Assembly (NCBI GenBank): GCA_027186245.1 | Contig: CP114481.1 | Coordinates: 50,499,501 to 50,563,500, forward strand | Direction: 5' to 3' | Length of the DNA stretch: 64,000 nucleotides | DNA from: Coriaria nepalensis | Lineage: Eukaryota > Streptophyta > Magnoliopsida > Cucurbitales > Coriariaceae | Part shown: positions 1 through 13,367 of the stretch, piece after piece | How the letters are laid out: each line of letters begins with the position of its first letter | How positions within the stretch are numbered: position 1 is the first letter of the stretch | Made by a program: the position numbers and the translations under genes | Notes under the pieces: model-generated | Databases searched by the model: none | Told to the model about the DNA's origin: nothing | Seen by the model: only the letters and a program-made list of their open reading frames with translations

Positions 1-3000
1 AATAGTTGCCTTCAATAGATCAATTGCAAGTTATGCATGAAAGTCGTGTCTTAAATGCAAAAATTGAATTGGTTCGTCGTGCCTTCAAAAAAATTAATGA
101 TTGAAAAGACTGGGTGATATGCTTTTTAATGCTAGAGCAATGCATTGTTGTCTTCAGTGGATTAATTGCAAGTTATGTAAGAAAATAATGTTTGAAGGGC
201 GAAAATAGAATTCGTTCGAATTAATGTAGAATGATTTAATGACTAGAAGAGACTCAGTGACATGACTTAAAGGCTAAACAAAAGCATTGTTGCCTTCAGT
301 AGATCAACTGCAAGTTATGCACGAAAGTCATGTTTAAAGGCCGAATTTCATTCGAAGTGATTTGTAATTATTTACTGACTAAAAGAGATGCAAAAATATG
401 ACTTTAAGGCTAAAAAATGTATAGTTGCCTTCAATAGATCAATTGCAAGTTATGCATTAAAGTCGCATTCTAAATGCAAAAACAGAATTGGATCGAAGTG
501 CCTTCAAATAATTTAATGATTGAAAAGACTGAGTGATATGCTTTTTAAAGCTAAAATAATGCATTGTTGTCTTCAGTAGATTAATTACAAGTTATGTAAG
601 AAAAGAATGTTTGAAGGGGGAAAATAGAATTCCTTCGTATTAATTTAGAATGATTTAATGACTCGAATAGACTCAGTGACATGACTTAAAGCTAAACAAA
701 TGCATTGTTGCCTTCAATAGATCAACTGCAAGTTATGCACGAAACTCATGTTTAAAGGCCGAATTTCGTTCGAAGTGATTTAGAATGATTCACTGACTAA
801 AAGAGACGCAAAAATATGACTTTAAGGCTAAAAAATGCATAGTTGCCATCAATAGATCAATTGGAAGTTATGCACGAAAGTCGCGTTTTAAATGCACAAA
901 GAGAATTGGTTCGAAGTGCCTTCAAACAATTTAATGGTTGAAAACACTGAGTGATATGCTTTTTAATGGTAAAATAATGCATTGTTGTCTTCAGTAGATT
1001 AATTACAAGTTTTGTAAGAAAAAAATGTTTGAAGGGCGAAAATAGAATTCGTTCGAATTAATTTAGAATGATTTAATGACTAGAAGAGACTCAGTGACAT
1101 GACATTAAGCTTAAACAAATGCATCGTTGCCTTCAATAGATCAACTGCAAGTTACGCACGAAAGTCATGTTTAAAGGCCGAATTTCTTTCGAAGTGATTT
1201 AGAATGATTTACTGATTAAAAGAGACGCAAAAATATAACTTTAAGGCTAAAAAATGCATAGTTGCCATCAATAGATCAAGCGCAAGATATGCATGAAAGT
1301 TGCGTTTTAAATTCAAAAAAAGAATTGGTTCGAAGTGCCTTCAAACAATTTAATGATTGAAAAGACTGAGTGATATGCTTTTTAATGGTAAAATAATGCA
1401 TTGTTGTCTTCAGTAGATTAATTACAAGTTTTGTAAGAAAATAATGTTTGAAGGGTGAAAATAGAATTCCTTCGAATTAATTTAGAATGATTTAATGACT
1501 AGAAGAGACTCAATGACATGAGTTTAAGGCTAAACAAATGCATCGTTGCCTTGAAAAGACCAAATGCAAGTTACGCACGAAAGTCATGTTTAAAGGCCGA
1601 ATTTCTTTCGAAGTGATTTAGAATGATTTACTGACTAAACGAGACGCAAAAATATGACTTTAAGGCTAAAAAAATGCATAGTTGCCATCAGTAGATCAAT
1701 TGCAAGTTAAGCATGAAAGTCGCGTTTTAAATGCAAAAAGAGAACTGGTTCGAAGTGCCTTCAAACAATTTAATGGTTGAAAACACTGAGTGATATGCTT
1801 TTTAATGGTAACATAATGCATTGTTGTCTTGAGTAGATTAATTACAAGTTTTGTAAGAAAATAATGTTTGAAGGGCGAAAATAGAATTCGTTCGAATTAA
1901 TTTAGAATGATTTAATGACTAGAAGAGACTCAATGACATGAGTTTAAGGCTAAACAAATGCATTGTTGCCTATAAAAGATCAACTGCAAGTTATGCACGA
2001 AAGTCATGTTTAAAGGCCGAATTTCGTTCGAAGTGATTTAGAATGATTTACTGACTAAAAGAGACGCAAAAATAGGACTTTAAGGCTAAAAAATGCATAG
2101 TTGCCATCAATAGATCAATTGCAAGTTAAGCATGAAAGTCGCATTTTAAATGCAAGAAGAGAATTGGTTCGAAGTGCCTTCAAAAAATTTAATGGTTGAA
2201 AACACTGAGTGATATGCTTTTTAATGGTAAAATAATGCATTGTTGTCTTCAGTAGATTAATTACAAGTTTTGTAAGAAAATAATGTTTGAAGGGTGAAAA
2301 TAGAATTCCTTCGAATTAATTTAGAATGATTTAATGACTAGAAGAGACTCAATGACATGAGTTTAAGGCTAAACAAATGCATTGTTGCCTATAAAAGATC
2401 AACCGCAAGCTATCCACGAAAGTCATGTTTAAAGGCCGAATTTCGTTCGAAGTGATTTAGAATGAGTTACTGACTAAAAGAGACGCAAAAATATGACTTT
2501 AAGGCTAAAAAATGCATAGTTGCCATCAATAGATCAATTGCAAGTTAAGCATGAAAGTCGCGTTTTAAATGCAAAAATAGAATTGGTTCGAAGTGCCTTC
2601 AAATAATTTAATGATTGAAAACACTGAGTGATATGCTTTTTAATGGTAAAATAATGCACTGTTGTCTTGAGTAGATTAATTATAAGTTATGTAAGAAAAT
2701 AATGTTTGAAGGGCGAAAATAGAATTCGTTCGAATTAATTTAGAATGATTTAATGACTAGAAGAGACTCAGTGACATGACATTAAGGCTAAACAAATGCA
2801 TCGTTGCCTTGAAAAGACCAAATGCAAGTTACGCACGAAAGTCATGTTTAAAGGCCGAATTTCTTTCGAAGTGATTTAGAATGATTTACTGACTAAACGA
2901 GACGCAAAAATATGACTTTAAGGCTAAAAAATGCATAGTTGCCATCAGTAGATCAATTGCAAGTTAAGCATGAAAGTCGCGTTTTAAATGCAAAAAGAGA

Positions 3001-3352
3001 ACTGGTTCGAAGTGCCTTCAAACAATTTAATGGTTGAAAACACTGAGTGATATGCTTTTTAATGGTAACATAATGCATTGTTGTCTTGAGTAGATTAATT
3101 ACAAGTTTTGTAAGAAAATAATGTTTGAAAGGCGAAAATAAAATTCGTTCGAATTAATTTAGAATGATTTAATGACTAGAAGAGACTCAGTGACATGACT
3201 TTAAGGGTATACAAATGCATCGTTGCCTTCAATAGATCAACTGCAAGTTATGCACGAAAGTCATGTTTAAAGGCCGAATTTCGTTCGAAGTGATTTAGAA
3301 AGATTTAATGACAAAAAGAGACGCAATATTATGACTTTCATGCTAAAAAATA
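1..3352 (+). repeat. 8-trimer higher-order repeat, copy 1 (3,352 bp)
   Basis: Twenty-four monomers (eight trimers) form one unit that begins with an unusual A ('aatagttgccttc', 'gtcgtgtctt', 'gactgggtg', 'gctagagcaatgc') and ends with an unusual C ('agaaagatttaatgac', 'gcaatattatgactttcatg'). The odd first A reappears at 3353, fixing the period at 3,352 bp. Inside the unit there is a weaker 3-trimer rhythm: the C variant 'ccttgaaaagaccaaatgc' occurs near 1,550 and 2,807, and the A variant 'gagaactggttcg' near 1,740 and 2,997. Confidence 0.93.
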
Positions 3353-6300
3353 AATAGTTGCCTTCAATAGATCAATTGCAAGTTATGCATGAAAGTCGTG
3401 TCTTAAATGCAAAAATTGAATTGGTTCGTCGTGCCTTCAAAAAAATTAATGATTGAAAAGACTGGGTGATATGCTTTTTAATGCTAGAGCAATGCATTGT
3501 TGTCTTCAGTGGATTAATTGCAAGTTATGTAAGAAAATAATGTTTGAAGGGCGAAAATAGAATTCGTTCGAATTAATGTAGAATGATTTAATGACTAGAA
3601 GAGACTCAGTGACATGACTTAAAGGCTAAACAAAAGCATTGTTGCCTTCAGTAGATCAACTGCAAGTTATGCACGAAAGTCATGTTTAAAGGCCGAATTT
3701 CATTCGAAGTGATTTGTAATTATTTACTGACTAAAAGAGATGCAAAAATATGACTTTAAGGCTAAAAAATGTATAGTTGCCTTCAATAGATCAATTGCAA
3801 GTTATGCATTAAAGTCGCATTCTAAATGCAAAAACAGAATTGGATCGAAGTGCCTTCAAATAATTTAATGATTGAAAAGACTGAGTGATATGCTTTTTAA
3901 AGCTAAAATAATGCATTGTTGTCTTCAGTAGATTAATTACAAGTTATGTAAGAAAAGAATGTTTGAAGGGGGAAAATAGAATTCCTTCGTATTAATTTAG
4001 AATGATTTAATGACTCGAATAGACTCAGTGACATGACTTAAAACTAAACAAATGCATTGTTGCCTTCAATAGATCAACTGCAAGTTATGCACGAAACTCA
4101 TGTTTAAAGGCCGAATTTCGTTCGAAGTGATTTAGAATGATTCACTGACTAAAAGAGACGCAAAAATATGACTTTAAGGCTAAAAAATGCATAGTTGCCA
4201 TCAATAGATCAATTGGAAGTTATGCACGAAAGTCGCGTTTTAAATGCACAAAGAGAATTGGTTCGAAGTGCCTTCAAACAATTTAATGGTTGAAAACACT
4301 GAGTGATATGCTTTTTAATGGTAAAATAATGCATTGTTGTCTTCAGTAGATTAATTACAAGTTTTGTAAGAAAAAAATGTTTGAAGGGCGAAAATAGAAT
4401 TCGTTCGAATTAATTTAGAATGATTTAATGACTAGAAGAGACTCAGTGACATGACATTAAGCTTAAACAAATGCATCGTTGCCTTCAATAGATCAACTGC
4501 AAGTTACGCACGAAAGTCATGTTTAAAGGCCGAATTTCTTTCGAAGTGATTTAGAATGATTTACTGATTAAAAGAGACGCAAAAATATAACTTTAAGGCT
4601 AAAAAATGCATAGTTGCCATCAATAGATCAAGCGCAAGATATGCATGAAAGTTGCGTTTTAAATTCAAAAAAAGAATTGGTTCGAAGTGCCTTCAAACAA
4701 TTTAATGATTGAAAAGACTGAGTGATATGCTTTTTAATGGTAAAATAATGCATTGTTGTCTTCAGTAGATTAATTACAAGTTTTGTAAGAAAATAATGTT
4801 TGAAGGGTGAAAATAGAATTCCTTCGAATTAATTTAGAATAATTTAATGACTAGAAGAGACTCAATGACATGAGTTTAAGGCTAAACAAATGCATCGTTG
4901 CCTTGAAAAGACCAAATGCAAGTTACGCACGAAAGTCATGTTTAAAGGCCGAATTTCTTTCGAAGTGATTTAGAATGATTTACTGACTAAACGAGACGCA
5001 AAAATATGACTTTAAGGCTAAAAAATGCATAGTTGCCATCAGTAGATCAATTGCAAGTTAAGCATGAAAGTCGCGTTTTAAATGCAAAAAGAGAACTGGT
5101 TCGAAGTGCCTTCAAACAATTTAATGGTTGAAAACACTGAGTGATATGCTTTTTAATGGTAACATAATGCATTGTTGTCTTGAGTAGATTAATTACAAGT
5201 TTTGTAAGAAAATAATGTTTGAAGGGCGAAAATAGAATTCGTTCGAATTAATTTAGAATGATTTAATGACTAGAAGAGACTCAATGACATGAGTTTAAGG
5301 CTAAACAAATGCATTGTTGCCTATAAAAGATCAACTGCAAGTTATGCACGAAAGTCATGTTTAAAGGCCGAATTTCGTTCGAAGTGATTTAGAATGATTT
5401 ACTGACTAAAAGAGACGCAAAAATAGGACTTTAAGGCTAAAAAATGCATAGTTGCCATCAATAGATCAATTGCAAGTTAAGCATGAAAGTCGCATTTTAA
5501 ATGCAAGAAGAGAATTGGTTCGAAGTGCCTTCAAACAATTTAATGGTTGAAAACACTGAGTGATATGCTTTTTAATGGTAAAATAATGCATTGTTGTCTT
5601 CAGTAGATTAATTACAAGTTTTGTAAGAAAATAATGTTTGAAGGGTGAAAATAGAATTCCTTCGAATTAATTTAGAATGATTTAATGACTAGAAGAGACT
5701 CAATGACATGAGTTTAAGGCTAAACAAATGCATTGTTGCCTATAAAAGATCAACCGCAAGCTATCCACGAAAGTCATGTTTAAAGGCCGAATTTCGTTCG
5801 AAGTGATTTAGAATGAGTTACTGACTAAAAGAGACGCAAAAATATGACTTTAAGGCTAAAAAATGCATAGTTGCCATCAATAGATCAATTGCAAGTTAAG
5901 CATGAAAGTCGCGTTTTAAATGCAAAAATAGAATTGGTTCGAAGTGCCTTCAAATAATTTAATGATTGAAAACACTGAGTGATATGCTTTTTAATGGTAA
6001 AATAATGCACTGTTGTCTTGAGTAGATTAATTATAAGTTATGTAAGAAAATAATGTTTGAAGGGCGAAAATAGAATTCGTTCGAATTAATTTAGAATGAT
6101 TTAATGACTAGAAGAGACTCAGTGACATGACATTAAGGCTAAACAAATGCATCGTTGCCTTGAAAAGACCAAATGCAAGTTACGCACGAAAGTCATGTTT
6201 AAAGGCCGAATTTCTTTCGAAGTGATTTAGAATGATTTACTGACTAAACGAGACGCAAAAATATGACTTTAAGGCTAAAAAATGCATAGTTGCCATCAGT

Positions 6301-6650
6301 AGATCAATTGCAAGTTAAGCATGAAAGTCGCGTTTTAAATGCAAAAAGAGAACTGGTTCGAAGTGCCTTCAAACAATTTAATGGTTGAAAACACTGAGTG
6401 ATATGCTTTTTAATGGTAACATAATGCATTGTTGTCTTGAGTAGATTAATTACAAGTTTTGTAAGAAAATAATGTTTGAAAGGCGAAAATAAAATTCGTT
6501 CGAATTAATTTAGAATGATTTAATGACTAGAAGAGACTCAGTGACATGACTTTAAGGGTATACAAATGCATCGTTGCCTTCAATAGATCAACTGCAAGTT
6601 ATGCACGAAAGTCATGTTTAAAGGCCGAAATTCGTTCGAAGTGATTTAGA
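3353..6650 (+). repeat. 8-trimer higher-order repeat, copy 2 (nearly identical to 1-3300)
   Basis: Reading copy 2 against copy 1 I found only five differences over about 3.3 kb: G691/A4043, G1489/A4841, an A-run of 7 versus 6 near 1,671/5,023, A2185/C5536 and T3279/A6630. That is above 99.8% identity, while neighbouring trimers within one copy differ at many sites. Homology stops at about 6,651, where the unusual C end of copy 1 is replaced by ordinary C sequence. So the duplication is recent, or the copies are kept alike by exchange, and its right edge lies inside a C monomer. Confidence 0.92.
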
Positions 6651-6984
6651 ATGATTTACTGACTAAAAGAGACGCAAAAATATGACTTTAAGGCTAAAAA
6701 ATGCACAGTTGCCATAAATAGATCAATTGCAAGTTAAGCATGAAAGTCGCGTTTTAAATGCAAAAATAGAATTGGTTCGAAGTGCCTTCAAATAATTTAA
6801 TGATTGAAAACACTGAGTGATATGCTTTTTAATGGTAAAATAATGCACTGTTGTCTTGAGTAGATTAATTATAAGTTATGTAAGAAAATAATGTTTGAAG
6901 GGCGAAAATAAAATTCGTTCGAATTAATTTAGAATGATTTAATGACTAGAAGAGACTCAGTGACATGACATTAAGGCTAAACAA

Positions 6985-8150
6985 ATGCATTGTTGCCTTG
7001 AAAAGACCAAATGCAAGTTACGCACGAAAGTCATGTTTAAAGGCCGAATTTCTTTCGAAGTGATTTAGAATGATTTACTGACTAAACGAGACGCAAAAAT
7101 ATGACTTTAAGGCTAAAAAATGCATAGTTGCCATCAGTAGATCAATTGCAAGTTAAGCATGAAAGTCGCGTTTTAAATGCAAAAAGAGAACTGGTTCGAA
7201 GTGCCTTCAAACAATTTAATGGTTGAAAACACTGAGTGATATGCTTTTTAATGGTAACATAATGCATTGTTGTCTTGAGTAGATTAATTACAAGTTTTGT
7301 AAGAAAATAATGTTTGAAGGGCGAAAATAGAATTCGTTCGAATTAATTTAGAATGATTTAATGACTAGAAGAGACTCAATGACATGAGTTTAAGGCTAAA
7401 CAAATGCATTGTTGCCTATAAAAGATCAACTGCAAGTTATGCACGAAAGTCATGTTTAAAGGCCGAATTTCGTTCGAAGTGATTTAGAATGATTTACTGA
7501 CTAAAAGAGACGCAAAAATAGGACTTTAAGGCTAAAAAATGCATAGTTGCCATCAATAGATCAATTGCAAGTTAAGCATGAAAGTCGCATTTTAAATGCA
7601 AGAAGAGAATTGGTTCGAAGTGCCTTCAAACAATTTAATGGTTGAAAACACTGAGTGATATGCTTTTTAATGGTAAAATAATGCATTGTTGTCTTCAGTA
7701 GATTAATTACAAGTTTTGTAAGAAAATAATGTTTGAAGGGTGAAAATAGAATTCCTTCGAATTAATTTAGAATGATTTAATGACTAGAAGAGACTCAATG
7801 ACATGAGTTTAAGGCTAAACAAATGCATTGTTGCCTATAAAAGATCAACCGCAAGCTATCCACGAAAGTCATGTTTAAAGGCCGAATTTCGTTCGAAGTG
7901 ATTTAGAATGAGTTACTGACTAAAAGAGACGCAAAAATATGACTTTAAGGCTAAAAAATGCATAGTTGCCATCAATAGATCAATTGCAAGTTAAGCATGA
8001 AAGTCGCGTTTTAAATGCAAAAATAGAATTGGTTCGAAGTGCCTACTAACAATTTAATGATTGAAAACACTGAGTGATATGCTTTTTAATTGTAAAATAA
8101 TGCATTGTTGTCTTGAGTAGATTAATTACAAGTTATGTAAGAAAATAATG
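6985..8150 (+). repeat. Block shared with 4,890-5,945 and 9,080-10,245 (5-trimer spacing)
   Basis: The C variant 'ccttgaaaagaccaaatgc' at 6996 lies 2,095 bp after its match at 4901 and 2,094 bp before the one at 9090, that is five trimers. The same order of rare variants follows each time: 'gagaactggttcg', 'gcctataaaagatcaactg', 'aaaaataggacttt', 'gcattttaaatgcaagaag', 'caaccgcaagctatccacg' and 'gaatgagttactg'. After about 8,040 this copy and the 9,080 copy share 'gcctactaacaattt', which the 4,890 copy lacks, so these two are the closest pair. Confidence 0.88.
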
Positions 8151-9079
8151 TTTGAAAGGCGAAAATAAAATTCGTTCGAATTAATTTAGAATGATTTAAT
8201 GACTAGAAGAGACTCAGTGACATGACTTTAAGGGTATACAAATGCATCGTTGCCTTCAATAGATCAACTGCAAGTTATGCACGAAAGTCATGTTTAAAGG
8301 CCGAATTTCTTTCGAAGTTATTTAGAATGATTTATTGACTAAACGAGACGCAAAAATATGACTTTAAGGCTAAAAAATGCATAGTTGCCATCAATAGATC
8401 AAGCGCAAGTTATGCATGAAAGTCGCGTTTTAAATTCAAAAATAGAATTGGTTCGAAGTGCCTTCAAACAATTTAATGATTGAAAAAATTGAGTGATATG
8501 CTTTTTAATGCTAAAATAATGCATTGTTGTATTCAGTAGATTAATTACAAGTTATGTAAAAAATAATGTTTAAAGGGCGAAAATAGAATTCGTTCGAATT
8601 AATTTAGAATGATTTAATGACTAGAAGAGACTCAATGACATGAGTTTAAGGCTAAACAAATGCATTGTTGCCTATAATAGATCAAGTACAAGTTATGCAC
8701 GAAAGTCATGTTTAAAGGCCGAATTTCGTTCGAAGTGATTTAGAATGATTTACTGACTAAAGGAGACGCAAAAATATGACTTTAAGGCTAAAAAATGCAT
8801 AGTTGCTATCAATGGATCAATTGCAAGTTATGCATGAAAGTCGCGTTTTAAATACAAAAATAGAATTGGTTCGGAATGCCTTCAAACAATTTAATGATTG
8901 AAAACACTGAGTGATATGCTTTTTAATTGTAAAATAATGCATTGTTGTCTTGAGTAGATTAATTACAAGTTATGTAAGAAAATAATGTTTGAAATGCGAA
9001 AAAAAAATTCGTTCGAATTAATTTAGAATGATTTAATGACTAGAAGAGACTCAGTGACATGACATTAAGGCTAAACAAA

Positions 9080-10245
9080 TGCATCGTTGCCTTGAAAAGA
9101 CCAAATGCAAGTTACGCACGAAAGTCATGTTTAAAGGCCGAATTTCTTTCGAAGTGATTTAGAATGATTTACTGACTAAACGAGACGCAAAAATATGACT
9201 TTAAGGCTAAAAAATGCATAGTTGCCATCAGTAGATCAATTGCAAGTTAAGCATGAAAGTCGCGTTTTAAATGCAAAAAGAGAACTGGTTCGAAGTGCCT
9301 TCAAACAATTTAATGGTTGAAAACACTGAGTGATATGCTTTTTAATGGTAACATAATGCATTGTTGTCTTGAGTAGATTAATTACAAGTTTTGTAAGAAA
9401 ATAATGTTTGAAGGGCGAAAATAGAATTCGTTCGAATTAATTTAGAATGATTTAATGACTAGAAGAGACTCAATGACATGAGTTTAAGGCTAAACAAATG
9501 CATTGTTGCCTATAAAAGATCAACTGCAAGTTATGCACGAAAGTCATGTTTAAAGGCCGAATTTCGTTCGAAGTGATTTAGAATGATTTACTGACTAAAA
9601 GAGACGCAAAAATAGGACTTTAAGGCTAAAAAATGCATAGTTGCCATCAATAGATCAATTGCAAGTGAAGCACGAAAGTCGCATTTTAAATGCAAGAAGA
9701 GAATTGGTTCGAAGTGCCTTCAAACAATTTAATGGTTGAAAACACTGAGTGATATGCTTTTTAATGGTAAAATAATGCATTGTTGTCTTCAGTAGATTAA
9801 TTACAAGTTTTGTAAGAAAATAATGTTTGAAGGGTGAAAATAGAATTCCTTCGAATTAATTTAGAATGATTTAATGACTAGAAGAGACTCAATGACATGA
9901 GTTTAAGGCTAAACAAATGCATTGTTGCCTATAAAAGATCAACCGCAAGCTATCCACGAAAGTCATGTTTAAAGGCCGAATTTCGTTCGAAGTGATTTAG
10001 AATGAGTTACTGACTAAAAGAGACGCAAAAATATGACTTTAAGGCTAAAAAATGCATAGTTGCCATCAATAGATCAATTGCAAGTTAAGCATGAAAGTCG
10101 CGTTTTAAATGCAAAAATAGAATTGGTTCGAAGTGCCTACTAACAATTTAATGATTGAAAACACTGAGTGATATGCTTTTTAATTGTAAAATAATGCATT
10201 GTTGTCTTGAGTAGATTAATTACAAGTTATGTAAGAAAATAATGT
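9080..10245 (+). repeat. Second copy of the 6,985-8,150 block
   Basis: The same variant series repeats at an offset of 2,094 bp, including the 'gcctactaacaattt' A variant near 10,136 and 'tttttaattgtaaaat' after it. A small private change is 'gcaagtgaagcacg' near 9,661 in place of 'gcaagttaagcatg'. Beyond about 10,260 the B monomer switches to the 'gactcactgatatgac' type, which belongs to the HOR family occupying 10-24 kb. Confidence 0.87.
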
Positions 10246-10259
10246 TTGAAAGGCGAAAA

Positions 10260-11578
10260 TAGAATTCGTTCGAATTAATTTAGAATGATTTAATGACTAG
10301 AAGAGACTCACTGATATGACTTTAAGGCTATACAAATGCATCGTTGCCTTCAATAGATCAACTGCAAGTTATGCACGAAAGTCATTTTTAAAGGCCGAAT
10401 TTCGTTCGAAGTGATTTAGAATGATTTACTGACTAAAAGAGACGCAAAAATATGACTTTAAGGCTAAAAAATGCATAGTTGCCATCAATAGATCAATTGC
10501 AAGTTAAGCATGAAAGTCGCGTTTTAAATGCAAAAATAGAATTGGTTGGAAGTGCCTTCAAACAATTTAATGATTGAAAAGACTGAGTGATATGCTTTTT
10601 AATGGTAAAATTATGCATTGTTGTCCTGAGTAGATTAATTACAAGTTATGTAAGAAAATAATGTTTGAAGGGCGAAAATAGAATTCGTTCGAATTAATTT
10701 AGAATGATTTAATGACTAGAAGAGACTCAATGACAAGGCTAAACAAATGCATTGTTGCCTATAATAGATCAACTGCAAGTTATGCACGAAAGTCATGTTT
10801 AAAGGCCGAATTTTGTTCAAAGTGATTTAGAATGATTTACTGACTAAAAAAGACGCACTTTAAGGCTAAAAAATGCATAGTTGCCATCAATAGATCAATT
10901 GCAAGTTATGCATGAAAGTCGCGTTTTAAATGCAAAAATAGAATTGGTTCGAAGTGTCTTCAAACAATTTAATGATTGAAAAGACTGAGTGATATGCTTT
11001 TTAATGCTAAAATAATGCATTGTTGTCTTCAGTTGATTAATTACAAGTTATGTAAGAAAATATTTTTTGAAGGGCGAAAATAGAATTCGTTCGAATTAAT
11101 TTAGAATGATTTAATGACTAGAAGAGACTCAATGACATGAGTTTAAGGCTAAACAAATGCATTGTTGCCTATAAAAGATCAACTGCAAGTTATGCACGAA
11201 AGTCGTGTTTAAAGGCCGAATTTCGTTCGAAGTGATTTAGAATGATTTTCTGACTAAAAGAGACGCAAAAATATGACTTTAAGGCTAAAAAATGCATAGT
11301 TGCCATCAATAGATCAATTGCAAGTTAAGCATGAAAGTCGCGTTTTAAATGCAAGAAGAGAATTGGTTCGAAGTGCCTTCAAACAATTTAATGGTTGAAA
11401 ACACTGAGTGATATGCCTTTTAATGGTAAAATAATGCATTGTTGTCTTCAGTAGACTAATTACAAGTTTTATAAGAAAATAATGTTTGAAGGGCGAAAAC
11501 AGAATTCCTTCGAATTAATTTAGAATGATTTAACGACTAGAAGAGACTCAATGACATGAGTTTAAGGCTAAACAAATG
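10260..11578 (+). repeat. Block repeated 7,036 bp downstream (17,296-18,614)
   Basis: This block opens with B 'gactcactgatatgac', then A 'attggttggaagtgcc' (10,545), the 8-nt deleted B at 10733, the 9-nt deleted C at 10852, A 'gaagtgtcttc', B 'atattttttgaagggc' and B 'ttttataagaaaat'. The same series in the same order lies 7,036 bp downstream (deleted B at 17769). At about 11,579 this copy continues with 'catcgttgccttgaaaagacc' while the downstream copy continues with 'cattgttgcctataaaatatc'. That junction marks a block boundary. Confidence 0.85.
10733..10860 (+). repeat. First of ten linked B-deletion/C-deletion trimers
   Basis: B has lost 8 nt ('gacaaggctaaac' from 'gacatgagtttaaggctaaac') and the following C has lost 9 nt ('gacgcactttaagg'). 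The B deletion recurs at 12392, 14050, 15289, 16529, 17769, 19428, 21085, 24419 and 25658. Each is followed about 110-120 bp later by a deleted C: the 9-nt form in seven cases, and a 10-nt form ('ttactgacgcaaaa') after 12392, 14050 and 24419. Most of these C copies also read 'ttttgttcaaagtg', in which both CpGs of the central site have become TpG and CpA. Confidence 0.92.
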
Positions 11579-11709
11579 CATCGTTGCCTTGAAAAGACCA
11601 AATGCAAGTTACGCACGAAAGTCATGTTTAAAGGCCAAATTTCTTTCGAAGTGATTTAGAATGATTTACTGAGTAAAAGAGACGCAAAAATATAACTTTA
11701 AGGCTAAAA

Positions 11710-13367
11710 AATGCATAGTTGCCATCAATAGATCAAGTGCAAGATATGCATGAAAGTCGCGTTTTAAATTCAAAAACAGAATTGGTTCGAAGTGCCTTCA
11801 AACAATTTAATGATAGAAAAGACAGAGTGATATGCTTTTTAATGCTAAAATAATGCATTGTTGTATTCAGTAGATTAATTACAAGTTATGTAAGAAAATA
11901 ATGTTTGAAGGGCAAAAATAGAATTCGTTCGAATTAATTTAGAATGATTTAATGACTAGAAGAGACTCAATGACATTAGTTTAAGGCTAAACAAATGCAA
12001 TGTTGCCTATAATAGATCAACTGCAAGTTATGCACGAAAGTCATGTTTAAAGGCCGAATTTCGTTCGAAGTGATTTAGAATAATTTACTGACTAAAAGAG
12101 ACGCAAAAATATGACTTTAAGGCTAAAAAATGCATAGTTGCCATCAATAGATCAATTGCAAGTTAAGCATGAAAGTCGCGTTTTAAATGCAAAAATAGAA
12201 TTGGTTCGAAGTGCCTTCAAACAATTTAATGATTGAAAACACTGAGTGATATGCTTTTTAATGGTAAAATTATGCATTGTTGTCCTGAGTAGATTAATTA
12301 CAAGTTATGTAAGAAAATAATGTTTGAAGGGCGAAAATAGAATTCGTTCGAATTAATTTAGAATGATTTAATGACTAGAAGAGACTCAATGACAAGGCTA
12401 AACAAATGCATTGTTGCCTATAATAGATCAACTGCAAGTTATGCACGAAAGTCATGTTTAAAGGCCGAATTTTGTTCAAAGTGATTTAGAATGATTTACT
12501 GACGCAAAAATATGACTTTAAGGCTAAAAAATGCATAGTTGCCATCAATAGATCAATTGCAAGTTATGCATGAAAGTCACGTTTTAAATGCAAAAATAGA
12601 ATTGGTTCGAAGTGCCTTCAAACAATTTAATGATTGAAAAGACTGAGTGATATGCTTTTTAATGCTAAAATAATGCATTGTAGTCTTCGGTTGATTAATT
12701 ACAAGTTATGTAAGAAAATAATGTTTGAAGGGTGAAAATAGAATTCGTTCGAATTAATTTAGAATGATTTAATGACTAGAAGAGACTCAGTGACATGACT
12801 TTAAGGCTATACAAATGCAGCGTTGCCTTCAATAGATCAACTGCAAGTTATGCATGAAAGTCATGTTTAAAGGCCGAATTTCGTTCGAAGTGATTTAGAA
12901 TGATTTACTGACTAAAAGAGACGCAAAAATATGACATTAAGGCTAAAAAATGCATAGTTGCCATCAATAGATCAATTGCAAGTTATGCATGAACGTCGCG
13001 TTTTAAATGCAAAAATAGAATTGGTTCGAAGTGCCTTCAAACAATTTAATGATTGAAAACACTGAGCGATATGCTTTTTAATGGTAAAATAATGCATTGT
13101 TGTCTTCAGTAGATTAATTATAAGTTATGTAAGAAAATAATGTTTGAAGGGCGAAAATAGAATTCATTCGAATTAATTTAGAATGATTTAATGACTAGAA
13201 GAGATTCAGTGACATGACTTTAAGGGTAAACAAATGCATCGTTGCCTTCAAAAGACCAAATGCAAGTTACGCACGAAAGTCATGTTTAAAGGCCGTATTT
13301 CTTTCGAAGTGATTTAGAATGATTTACTTACTAAAAGAGACGCAAAAATATAACTTTAAGGCTAAAA
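11710..13367 (+). repeat. 4-trimer higher-order repeat, 1,658 bp, copy 1
   Basis: The unit contains A 'aaattcaaaaacag', B 'ttgtattcagtag', B 'gacattagtttaagg', the deleted B at 12392, a C with a 10-nt deletion near 12,500, B 'gtagtcttcggttgatt', C 'gcagcgttgcc', A 'gaacgtcgcg', B 'gaattcattcg' and C 'ggccgtatttc'. All recur in order 1,658 bp later. The length is 4 x 419 minus 18, which exactly matches the 8-nt and 10-nt deletions inside it. The first A differs slightly between copies ('gatagaaaagacagag' here). Confidence 0.9.
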
